Source of the DNA: Muriicola sp. Z0-33
GTDB taxonomy: Bacteria > Bacteroidota > Bacteroidia > Flavobacteriales > Flavobacteriaceae
Length of the DNA: 63,759 bases
Assembly: GCF_026126425.1 (NCBI RefSeq)
Contig: NZ_JAFMPW010000016.1
Location: 1 to 63,759, forward strand
Reading direction: 5' to 3'
Part shown: positions 25,814 through 34,454 of the stretch, in pieces
How the letters are laid out: the number at the start of each line of letters is the position of its first letter
How positions within the stretch are numbered: position 1 is the first letter of the stretch
The notes under the pieces: model-generated
What the model saw: the letters and a program-made list of their open reading frames with translations, nothing else
Databases searched by the model: none
Told to the model about the DNA's origin: nothing
Position numbers and translations under genes: made by a program

Positions 25814-28645
25814 GTGGCATTGTATTATATAATAGTTCGTTGGAGATCAGTTGCTTTGCTTCTTTTTTCGTTGATGTCCGTAGGTGTCTTTTCTCAGGAG
25901 TTACCTCCTATTCAGAATTTCTATCCCAAAGATTATCATAGTGAGAACCAGAATTGGGCAATTTCTCAATCAGATGATAAAGCTATATATATAGCTAACA
26001 ATAAGGGGCTATTAAACTTCAATGGCGCTACATGGGTCCTGTATCCTTCTCCTAATGAGACTATTATGCGTTCTGTTAAGGTAGTAGGAGAACGTATCTA
26101 TACCGGATGTTACATGGAATTTGGATATTGGGAAAAAGATGATTTTGGCATGCTTCAATATACTTCGCTGTCTCAAAAATTTTCCGCTGATCTTGCACTT
26201 GATGAGGAATTCTGGAAGATTCTAGACATCGATGATTTTATGATTTTTCAATCCAGAAACCGCATTTACATTTATAGTCTTACAAACGACACTATAAAAA
26301 TTATTGATTCTGAAACAGAAATTCCCGGAATATTCAATCTGGGTCAAAACATTTATTTTCAGGAAATTAATGTTGGGATTTTTAAAATAGTAGAAGGAGA
26401 AGCACTTTTAGTATATGACGATGACGTGGTAAGAAATGATGAGGTGGTAAATATATTGGAGAAAGGTGATGATTTATTGGTCCTAACACGACATCAGGGA
26501 TTTTACAAAGCAAGTGAGAATGTACTGCAAAAATGGAATATCCCCTCCGAGAATTTACTTTCCACAGTGAGCGTATATAGTGGTCTTCAATTAAGGGATG
26601 GGAATTACGCCCTGGGGACCATTTCGCATGGACTGCTTATTCTTGGTCCGGACGGGAGTTTAGCCTATTGGATAGATGAAATCAAAGGCTTACAAAATAA
26701 CACGGTATTATCCCTATTTGAGGATATGGATCAGAATGCCTGGCTTGGGCTCGATAACGGAATCAGTTTTGTGAATCTCAAATCGCCTTTTAAAGTATTT
26801 CATGATAATAGCGGAATTGTCGGAAGTGTTTATGCTGCAATAATTAAAGATGATATACTTTATTTGGGGTCTAATCAGGGGCTTTTTTATAAAAAGGTTA
26901 AGGAGGATAAAGATTTTAAGCTTATCCGCGGTACTCAGGGACAAGTTTGGTCTTTAAATAGCATCGGTGAAACATTATTTGTTGGTCACCACAGTGGAAC
27001 TTTTATTATTGATGGAGAACGGGCTATCAAAATTGCCGACATTCCAGGTACCTGGAAAATAGGAGCTATACCAGGTACGGAGCTTTTGATGCAAGGAAAT
27101 TATAGTGGGCTGCATATATTGGAACGCGACAATGGGTATTGGCAATTAAAAAATAAAATTGCCAGATTTGACCATTCTGCCAGATACTTTGAGGTATTTG
27201 GCAATGATATTTTCGTAAATCACGAATATAAAGGGATCTTTAAGGTAACTGTTGACAGCACTTATACCACGGCCCAAACCGTGAGCGTTGATACCACCAT
27301 GATTGGAGCCAATTCCGGAATAGTCAGGTACAAGGACGACTTATTGTACTCCTATCACAATGGGATATTCAAATATGATTGGAATTCCGATAGTTTTGCT
27401 AAGGATAGTGTACTAAGTGTGGTTTATGAAGAGGATAATTATGTGTCTGGGAAGTTATTGGTTGATAATAAAGACGAGTACCTCTGGGCACACACGGAGG
27501 AAAAAATTTACTATATCTCCTCTGGAAATTTGGCAAATATCCCCACGGTAAGAAGTATACCATTATCAGAAAGTATGCTCAACAGCATCGCAGGTTATGA
27601 AAGCATTACAGGTCTGCCAGAAGATGGAGCATATCTTATCGGTAATAGTTCCGGATACATCGTGACCAATATTGAAGATACCTACGAGAAAGAATTTGTG
27701 GTTCATATTGCTGATGTAAGGCAAGCAGGGAAAAATCTCACTAAGGCCGAAGAGCGTATTTTGATGCCTGATCAGGAAGGTGAATTGGCCAACGATGAAA
27801 ACTACCTCGAAATTTCATTTAATACCCCGGAATATAATAAGTTCTTAAATCCAAAGTACCAGTATCAACTTCAGGGCTTGTATCCACAATGGAGCGATTG
27901 GTCCGAACAGTCAAAAGCTATATTTGAAAACCTTCCGCAAGGAGATTATGTTTTTAATGTACGGGCTAAGGTGGGTGATTTAATATCAACAAATGTAGCT
28001 TCCTATTCTTTTAAGATTTCCAGGCCATGGTATTGGTCTAATGTGATGCTGGCAATCTATTTCTTTATTGCGTTACTACTATCATTGATTATTCACAATT
28101 CATACAAATTATACTACCAAAAAAGGCAAAAAGAGTTAATGGCCAGCAACAGGCGTCAACTGGAGTTGGTCCGAATGCAAAATGAACGGTCAATAATCAA
28201 TCTTAAAAATAAACAGCTAAAAGAAGATTTCAGGAACAAAAGCAATGAGCTAGCGGCAGCAACCATGAGTATTTTAAAGAAGAATCAACTCTTGGTGCAG
28301 GTAAAAGAACAGCTAATGGCTTCAGATAAAAATATTGATGCTACAAAACCGTTGATTACTATTATTGACCGAAATTTAAAGCAGAATGATGATTGGGAAC
28401 TATTTAAAGAAGCTTTCAATAATGCAGACAGAGAGTTCCTGAAAAAATTGGAATCTGTTCATCCGAATCTTACTCCAAATGACATTAGGCTATGTGCCTA
28501 TCTGCGATTGAATTTATCTTCAAAAGAAATCGCAGAATTATTCAGTATTTCGGCCCGAAGTGTGGAAATAAAAAGGTACAGATTGCGTAAGAAGATGAAT
28601 TTGGTACGTGATGAAAACCTGGTCAATTACATCTTAAAGTTGTAA
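25814..28645 (+). CDS. Membrane-spanning propeller/Y_Y_Y regulator with LuxR-type HTH (no kinase)
   Basis: A protein of about 943 residues. The signal-like segment (WRSVALLLFSLMSVGVFSQ) is followed by a two-component-regulator beta-propeller region (about residues 25-680, with repeats such as YIANNKGLLNFNG and AWLGLDNGISFVN). Next are a Y_Y_Y domain (nt 27790-28010; YQLQGLYPQWSDW), one TM helix (nt 28042-28100), a coiled coil, and a C-terminal LuxR-family HTH (LTPNDIRLCAYLRLNLSSKEIAELF, core LNLSSKEIAELFSISARSV). No histidine kinase or receiver domain exists. It presumably senses oligosaccharide in the periplasm and contacts DNA directly. Start is GTG 25814 or TTG 25820, since upstream residues overlap clpS. 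It sits at the head of the glucan locus. Confidence 0.85.
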   Translation: MALYYIIVRWRSVALLLFSLMSVGVFSQELPPIQNFYPKDYHSENQNWAISQSDDKAIYIANNKGLLNFNGATWVLYPSPNETIMRSVKVVGERIYTGCYMEFGYWEKDDFGMLQYTSLSQKFSADLALDEEFWKILDIDDFMIFQSRNRIYIYSLTNDTIKIIDSETEIPGIFNLGQNIYFQEINVGIFKIVEGEALLVYDDDVVRNDEVVNILEKGDDLLVLTRHQGFYKASENVLQKWNIPSENLLSTVSVYSGLQLRDGNYALGTISHGLLILGPDGSLAYWIDEIKGLQNNTVLSLFEDMDQNAWLGLDNGISFVNLKSPFKVFHDNSGIVGSVYAAIIKDDILYLGSNQGLFYKKVKEDKDFKLIRGTQGQVWSLNSIGETLFVGHHSGTFIIDGERAIKIADIPGTWKIGAIPGTELLMQGNYSGLHILERDNGYWQLKNKIARFDHSARYFEVFGNDIFVNHEYKGIFKVTVDSTYTTAQTVSVDTTMIGANSGIVRYKDDLLYSYHNGIFKYDWNSDSFAKDSVLSVVYEEDNYVSGKLLVDNKDEYLWAHTEEKIYYISSGNLANIPTVRSIPLSESMLNSIAGYESITGLPEDGAYLIGNSSGYIVTNIEDTYEKEFVVHIADVRQAGKNLTKAEERILMPDQEGELANDENYLEISFNTPEYNKFLNPKYQYQLQGLYPQWSDWSEQSKAIFENLPQGDYVFNVRAKVGDLISTNVASYSFKISRPWYWSNVMLAIYFFIALLLSLIIHNSYKLYYQKRQKELMASNRRQLELVRMQNERSIINLKNKQLKEDFRNKSNELAAATMSILKKNQLLVQVKEQLMASDKNIDATKPLITIIDRNLKQNDDWELFKEAFNNADREFLKKLESVHPNLTPNDIRLCAYLRLNLSSKEIAELFSISARSVEIKRYRLRKKMNLVRDENLVNYILKL

Positions 28646-29000
28646 ATAACTATACAACTCCCATTTTAATACCTCAACATTACCTATACAAAAATAAAAT
28701 CGGAACAAATGGGGTAGTTCTATTGCGAATTCTGCCCAGCGCCTGCTATATCTATTATCAAATTAACAAAATCACAGCCACAATGCTGACTGTATAGTTT
28801 TTGTAGGGGTCTAAAATTGTGAATTTGACAATTCTTTAAGATAAATTTAGCGGTTGCTATTAAAGAAAGTCATAATGCCTATGACTATTCCTTTTTAATT
28901 TACCCCGCGGCCTTGAGTCTTATATAATTAGGTTATCTGGCCGTCCGCTATTGAAAGGAATTGCTGTAGGTATGCACATTCAAACTAAACTAAAAAAACT
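28646..29000. promoter_or_regulatory. Regulatory gap before the glucan locus, with candidate operator
   Basis: This 355-bp stretch has no gene. It contains an inverted repeat AATTGT-N7-ACAATT (28815-28820 and 28828-28833) directly upstream of TAAATTTA (28842-28849), a seven-of-eight match to the -7 element. The spacing to a TTG is not the standard 19 bp, as expected for an activator-dependent promoter. Binding by the adjacent LuxR-type regulator is inference. Confidence 0.35.
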
Positions 29001-32000
29001 ATGAAAAACACATTACTGAGGTTAGTATTAATCTTAATTACCACTGGAATGTTTGCTCAGGCCGATCAGGTTTCTGTACTCTCTGATGAGCAGGGAGATA
29101 GATTGATTGTCAATGGCAAGGAATTCATGATGAATGGTATGAACTGGGATTATATCCCGATCGGAAGAAATACAGTGGATGCAGAATTCTGGAAAAAGTC
29201 GGATGATGTTATCAAAGCTGGCCTGGATACCGAAATGTCGCTATTGAGAAACATGAATGTAAATGTAATCCGTCAGTACACTGGTGTCCCGGCAAGATGG
29301 ATCAAATACATCTATGAGAACTATGGTATTTATACCATGCTTAATCACTCATTTGGCCGTTATGGGTTAACGCTCGATGGTGTATGGACCCCGGTTACTG
29401 ATTATTCGGATGCCAAGACGCAGCAGTTCCTGATGTCTGAGGTAGAAAACCTGGTTCGTGATTATAAAGACACTCCTGGCTTACTATTGTATTTGTTGGG
29501 TAATGAAAACAACTATGGGCTTTTCTGGGCAGGTGCAGAAACAGAGGATTTTCCGGATGATGAAGAGGAAAAGCAATTTATTGGAGAAAAACGAGGAAGA
29601 CCTATGTACCGGCTTATGAATGAAGCTGCTAAATTGATGAAAGGGATGGACGGCTCTCACCCGGTAGCTATCTGTAACGGGGATGTGTTGTTTATAGATA
29701 TTGTTGCGGAAGAATGTAAAGATGTAGACATCTATGGAACTAATACCTATCGTGGGGTCTCTTTTGGAGATATGTTCCAGGTGGTAAAAGAAAAATTAAA
29801 TAAGCCACTCATGTTTACCGAGTTTGGTGCCGATGCTTTTAATGCCATAAAGAATGCAGAAGACCAGAAGGCCCAGGCCTATTATATGGTCGGGAACTGG
29901 AAAGAGATTTATGAAAATGCCGCCGGTCTTGGAAAAGTGGGAAACTCTATTGGAGGTTTTACTTTTCAATTTAGTGACGGATGGTGGAAGTTTGGTTTTG
30001 ACGATCGGGAAAATGCAGATGTTCATGACAACAATGCCTCCTGGGCCAATGGCGGATATGCCATAGATTTAGCGGAAGGTGAAAACAATATGAACGAGGA
30101 GTGGTTTGGGATTTGTGCCAAAGGCCAGACCGATGGCAGAGGGCTTTACCAACTATATCCGCGAGCAGCATATTATGCCCTAAAAGAAGCACATCAGCTA
30201 AATCCTTATGAGGAGGGTGTTAGCCCGGAATTTGTTCAAAATCATTTTAAAAACATAAACCTTATGGATGCCGCCTTGAAAGCAAGGGGAGATAAAGCGG
30301 CATTAATAGGAGAGCAGAGCGGTAAGATACGGTTGAGTACAATGAGAGCGGAGTTTACTACTTTCAACACCGGGGGCAGCTTAATAACAACTCCAGATTC
30401 ACCAGATCCGGATGAAAGGCAGTTTCCTGATGAACTTGGCTTTGACCATATGCAGTCTTATTTTGTTGGGGTAGAAGGAAATCCGGCAGCCAACATGCGT
30501 GCAGAGGTTAATGTTAACATACTAGGTAACGTAGCCGATAACCCAATAGATGAAATTTTTTATGAAAATAGGGGGCGCACGGTTTCGGTAAATACAGATG
30601 AAGGCAATCTTGATCTCACTAATTTAAATGGAGTGCAGGTCTATAATGCTTCATTCGAGTGGAATGCCAAAGATTTTGATCTGCGAGGATTCTACAGAAC
30701 AGGCCATTACCATTGGGGATATGAAGGAGATTTCTTTGGATTGTACCCGGAGGCCAACTACGGTCCCAACCTGGATATCTATAATGGTGAGATTCTTGGG
30801 GTAGAGATAGATGGTAAAAGGGCGATTAATGGATTAAAACTTGCTTTTGGTCCTCAACTTTGGTGGGGGGCTAACCCGGCAATATTTGTCAAGTACCATA
30901 AGAAACTTGGTAAGTATGATGTCACCGGTATTTATCATGAAGATATTGATGATGCCGGAGAGGCGATCAGTACTTTCGCGGTACCGCTTCCTCAAACCAG
31001 GAGACTAACACTTCATGTTAAAAGAGAATTCGGCCCCCTGGAAGTTGAACTGGGAGGAATTTGGGGAGGAGAACCCCTTAATGGAAGAGAATTTCAAATA
31101 ACAGAAGGGGAGTCCGGAAATTATACCGTTTTTACCGACAGAATCCAGAACAAGGATAATTGGGGAGGTAAGGCAAAAATTAGCTTCAGTAAAGGAAAAT
31201 TCAATTGGTATGCTCAAGGCGCCGCTATGGGTCTTGTAGCAAACGGTGGAGGAGATTATACAAGAACCTTCACTGGCTGGAAACTGAAGGACAGCGGTAG
31301 TGGAAACCAGACAAACTTTCTTTCGGGCTTCACCTATAATTTTGGAAAACTGCAAGTAGCACCTAACTTTTTATGGCAAAAGCCCATCGTTGGCCCTATG
31401 CCTAATGATGTGCAAGGTCCGGGAAGACTTAGGAATATTCAGGACGATCCTTTTGCTGTAAGAGCCAATAGAGAGACGGTTGCAGGAGAATTGTTATTAA
31501 CCTGGGATCCAACCCCTGGTACCTGGATGTACGAGTGGGACAATGACAGGGCTGAAGACGCCAAGTTTGCGATGAGTGCCGGCTTTGTTTACAGGCATCA
31601 TCCGACAGCAATGGACGCGGCCATTGGATTTTTAAGCAATCGTACCTCTTTTGCTTTTCCGAATTCTGTGCCTGCCCAGGATCTATGGGAAACGCACGCA
31701 CGGATAGTTTCAAAAATGAACCCTGATTTAGGGCTGATTGCAAACCTATATTTTGGCAATGCTCAGGCCAACGGTAGTGATGACAGACTTATTGAGCGCT
31801 TCGGAGGCGATATCCGAATGCTCTATAAGAATATCAAAGTCCAGAATATCGTAAAAATCAACGATTGGGGACCTTTTGATTATCACCGCGATTTTAACCT
31901 CACTTATCCCGTACAACTTATGTTGGATATCTCCACAACTCTTGGAAAGCCGGATTGGTTTATTTTACCCAATACACAAATCGGAATTCGTGGAACCTGG

Positions 32001-32144
32001 CGATCAATGAATGAATTCTCTCCCAGATATGCTCCAAATGCGGCTGTTGAGTTCGCTACGGAACCTACCATTAGTCCGGTTGGCTTTGATAACGGCTATG
32101 AGTGGGAGATCAGAACCTATGTTCATATCAATATTGGGAAATAA
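29001..32144 (+). CDS. Clan GH-A glycoside hydrolase fused to a predicted outer-membrane beta-barrel
   Basis: A 1047-residue protein with signal peptide (1-20, ending GMFAQ). Residues about 35-405 are a (beta/alpha)8 domain: MNGMNWDYIPIG, the presumed acid/base Glu169 in YLLGNENNYGLF and the presumed nucleophile Glu274 in FTEFGADAF. Residues about 440-1047 are rich in alternating aromatic/polar strands with Gly-Asn-Asp turns (FDLRGFYRTGHYHWGYEGDF; LKLAFGPQLWWGANPAIF; FALY-like NLYFGNAQ), resembling a porin-like barrel. The C-terminus (YVHINIGK) lacks the usual final aromatic. With no SusC/D in the locus, it may combine hydrolysis and outer-membrane passage. GH family could not be assigned; resemblance to GH2- or GH17-like TIM barrels is weak. 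Confidence 0.75.
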   Translation: MKNTLLRLVLILITTGMFAQADQVSVLSDEQGDRLIVNGKEFMMNGMNWDYIPIGRNTVDAEFWKKSDDVIKAGLDTEMSLLRNMNVNVIRQYTGVPARWIKYIYENYGIYTMLNHSFGRYGLTLDGVWTPVTDYSDAKTQQFLMSEVENLVRDYKDTPGLLLYLLGNENNYGLFWAGAETEDFPDDEEEKQFIGEKRGRPMYRLMNEAAKLMKGMDGSHPVAICNGDVLFIDIVAEECKDVDIYGTNTYRGVSFGDMFQVVKEKLNKPLMFTEFGADAFNAIKNAEDQKAQAYYMVGNWKEIYENAAGLGKVGNSIGGFTFQFSDGWWKFGFDDRENADVHDNNASWANGGYAIDLAEGENNMNEEWFGICAKGQTDGRGLYQLYPRAAYYALKEAHQLNPYEEGVSPEFVQNHFKNINLMDAALKARGDKAALIGEQSGKIRLSTMRAEFTTFNTGGSLITTPDSPDPDERQFPDELGFDHMQSYFVGVEGNPAANMRAEVNVNILGNVADNPIDEIFYENRGRTVSVNTDEGNLDLTNLNGVQVYNASFEWNAKDFDLRGFYRTGHYHWGYEGDFFGLYPEANYGPNLDIYNGEILGVEIDGKRAINGLKLAFGPQLWWGANPAIFVKYHKKLGKYDVTGIYHEDIDDAGEAISTFAVPLPQTRRLTLHVKREFGPLEVELGGIWGGEPLNGREFQITEGESGNYTVFTDRIQNKDNWGGKAKISFSKGKFNWYAQGAAMGLVANGGGDYTRTFTGWKLKDSGSGNQTNFLSGFTYNFGKLQVAPNFLWQKPIVGPMPNDVQGPGRLRNIQDDPFAVRANRETVAGELLLTWDPTPGTWMYEWDNDRAEDAKFAMSAGFVYRHHPTAMDAAIGFLSNRTSFAFPNSVPAQDLWETHARIVSKMNPDLGLIANLYFGNAQANGSDDRLIERFGGDIRMLYKNIKVQNIVKINDWGPFDYHRDFNLTYPVQLMLDISTTLGKPDWFILPNTQIGIRGTWRSMNEFSPRYAPNAAVEFATEPTISPVGFDNGYEWEIRTYVHINIGK

Positions 32145-32156
32145 AAAATTAGAAAA

Positions 32157-33566
32157 ATGAAAAAAGAGAGAAATATATATTCAAAAATTGCACTTCTTTT
32201 AGGATTCATTCTTGCCCTTTCAGTGGGCTGTGAAAGAGAAGTATCTGATGATGTGGAATTTGCTGCGTTTGGAAATAATCCGGACGTCTTTATTGATGGT
32301 TTTAGCGGGGGATTGGAATACCTCCCATTTGCAGGTTCAAAACTTGATGCCTTTACGGTAGATAGTGATGAAAGTTATCAGGGAGATTCATCTATGCGTT
32401 TTGATGTACCTAATGAAGGTGACCCCTCTGGAAGTTTCGCAGGGGCTATTTTCCCGGATAACGGTGGAAGGGATTTAACTGGCTATGATGCCCTGACATT
32501 TTGGGCCAAGGCCACCAAAGCGGCGACCATTAATGAGATTGGTTTTGGCAATGATTTTGGTGCTAATAAATTTTTGGTGACTAAACAGAATTTGAGAATT
32601 AGTACTACCTGGACCAAATACATTATCCCGATTCCGGACCCGTTTAAATTGACGGTCGAAAAAGGGTTATTCTGGTATTCTGAAGGTCCTGAAGATGGCG
32701 ATGGGTACACCTTTTGGATAGATGAATTGCAATTCGAAAATCTGGGGACTGTTGCCCAGCCGCAACCAGCTATATTTAATGGGGTTGATGAAACATCGCA
32801 AACTTTTATTGGAATTACCAGCACGGTTATCGGACTTACCCAGACATTTAATTTGGCAACAGGGATAGACCAAACGGTTACAGCAGCTCCTTCATATTTT
32901 ACTTTTAGCTCCACAGATGTCGATGTGGCCAGAGTAAACGAATTGGGCGAGATCGCTGTAGTGGGAACAGGAACTGCTAAAATTACTGCTACTTTGGGCG
33001 GGGTTAGCGCCAAAGGATCCCTTACTATCGAATCTTTAGGAACTTTCTTAGCTGCACCAACACCACCGGCGAGGGATGCAGGGGATGTGATTTCAATATT
33101 CAGTGATGCCTATACCAATGTACCGGTAGATTTCTATAACGGCTTTTTTGCTCCTTTTCAAACTACTCTTGGGGGTGCAGACCTTAATATAAATGGGGAT
33201 AATATCATTAAGTATACAGAATTGAACTTTGTAGCATCAGAATTTAAAAACCCTACTGTTGATGCTACACCAATGACGCATTTGCACGTAGATATACAAG
33301 TTCAGGAAGCCATTGATTCGGGAGATTTTATTCGCATAGAATTGGGAGATTTCGGTCCAAATTCGGCTTTTGGAGGAGGTGACGACTCTAGCGGTTCGGT
33401 GACAATAGACGGAACTGCTTTACTGAATAATCAGTGGGTGAGTCTGGATATCCCGCTTGACGATTTCAGTGGTCTAACCAGCAGGAGCAATCTGGCGCAG
33501 ATATTCTTTATCTCAGATGCTACCATCTCGACCATTTTGGTAGATAATATGTATTTCTATAGGTAA
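32157..33566 (+). CDS. Surface glycan-binding-like lipoprotein (three modules)
   Basis: A 469-residue lipoprotein (lipobox LSVGC, Cys25). Residues about 35-200 form a jelly-roll-like domain (FIDGFSGGLEYLPF, DALTFWAKAT, WIDELQFENLG). Residues about 215-295 form a BIG2-type Ig domain (FSSTDVDVARVNELGEIAVVGTGTAKITATLGG, key segment VARVNELGEIAVVGTGTAKI). Residues about 300-469 are a module starting APTPPARDAGDVISIFSDAYT and ending DNMYFYR, which recurs twice in the 34455-36830 product. No catalytic motif is present. It likely holds beta-1,3-glucan at the cell surface, the role SusE/SusF-type or SGBP proteins play elsewhere. It lies 12 bp after the barrel fusion gene. Confidence 0.72.
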   Translation: MKKERNIYSKIALLLGFILALSVGCEREVSDDVEFAAFGNNPDVFIDGFSGGLEYLPFAGSKLDAFTVDSDESYQGDSSMRFDVPNEGDPSGSFAGAIFPDNGGRDLTGYDALTFWAKATKAATINEIGFGNDFGANKFLVTKQNLRISTTWTKYIIPIPDPFKLTVEKGLFWYSEGPEDGDGYTFWIDELQFENLGTVAQPQPAIFNGVDETSQTFIGITSTVIGLTQTFNLATGIDQTVTAAPSYFTFSSTDVDVARVNELGEIAVVGTGTAKITATLGGVSAKGSLTIESLGTFLAAPTPPARDAGDVISIFSDAYTNVPVDFYNGFFAPFQTTLGGADLNINGDNIIKYTELNFVASEFKNPTVDATPMTHLHVDIQVQEAIDSGDFIRIELGDFGPNSAFGGGDDSSGSVTIDGTALLNNQWVSLDIPLDDFSGLTSRSNLAQIFFISDATISTILVDNMYFYR

Positions 33567-33583
33567 GCTTAAAAAAAATTAAA

Positions 33584-34423
33584 ATGAAAAAAGGAAAACA
33601 ATTGAAACTAAAAGTACAGCTATTGTCATATAAAATGGTGCTATTAACAATAGTATTACTAATCGGCTATGGTTGTGACACAGATGATACCCAAACGGTT
33701 GTGACGTTTACAGAACTTACCTTTCAGGAGGAGTTTGATACCGACGGAACCCCTAGTACTGCAACATGGAACTATGATATTGGTACAGGTTTAGACGGAT
33801 GGGGAAATCAGGAATTACAGTATTATACAGACCGTCCGGAAAATATTACTGTAAATAATGGCGTACTCATTATTACGGCCAATCAGGAAGACTTTAATGG
33901 AGCTGGATATACTTCTGCCAGGATCACCACCAAAGACATCTTTGAACAGCAATACGGGCGTTTTGAAGCCCGGATAAGAGCGCCATTTGGCCCAGGGCTT
34001 TGGCCCGCTTTCTGGATGTTGGGAGCCAATTCTGATGAGGTCGTTTGGCCGGCATGTGGCGAAATTGATATAATGGAAATACGCGGACAAAACCCTTCCA
34101 TATTAGTTGGAAGTGTCCATGGCCCGGGATATTCTGCGGGGGAAGCAATATCAAAGGATTACGATTTGGTGAATGACAGATTTGATACGGGATTTCATGT
34201 TTTCGGAATCGAATGGGGTCCTAAGTATGTCAATTACTATGTAGATGATGTATTGTACAGTCAGATTACTCCGGAAGACGTAACCGGCGAATGGATCTTT
34301 GATGATCAGCCATTTTATATCATACTCAATGTGGCTGTTGGAGGTACTTTCCCGGGACCTCCAAATGCAGATACAAGATTCCCTCAAACCATGCTGGTAG
34401 ATTATGTGAGGGCCTACAAATAA
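33584..34423 (+). CDS. GH16 beta-1,3-glucanase (laminarinase-like), lipoprotein
   Basis: A 279-residue lipoprotein (LLIGYGC, Cys31). The GH16 domain fills the remainder: FQEEFDTDG, YGRFEARIRAPFGPGLWPAFWMLG, and the catalytic signature GEIDIMEIRG with nucleophile Glu160, Asp162 and acid/base Glu165, followed by HVFGIEW and LVDYVRAYK. The E-x-D-x-M-E (beta-bulge) form is usual for laminarinases and agarases. The glucan context favours endo-beta-1,3-glucanase activity. It is placed 17 bp after the binding lipoprotein. Confidence 0.92.
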   Translation: MKKGKQLKLKVQLLSYKMVLLTIVLLIGYGCDTDDTQTVVTFTELTFQEEFDTDGTPSTATWNYDIGTGLDGWGNQELQYYTDRPENITVNNGVLIITANQEDFNGAGYTSARITTKDIFEQQYGRFEARIRAPFGPGLWPAFWMLGANSDEVVWPACGEIDIMEIRGQNPSILVGSVHGPGYSAGEAISKDYDLVNDRFDTGFHVFGIEWGPKYVNYYVDDVLYSQITPEDVTGEWIFDDQPFYIILNVAVGGTFPGPPNADTRFPQTMLVDYVRAYK

Positions 34424-34454
34424 ATCGGACTAAACTTTTAACTAAAAAAATACT

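Noticed and set aside
32483-33013. 176-residue minus-strand frame inside the binding lipoprotein gene
   Set aside because: Shadow of a biased coding region; the sense frame has a lipobox and domains.
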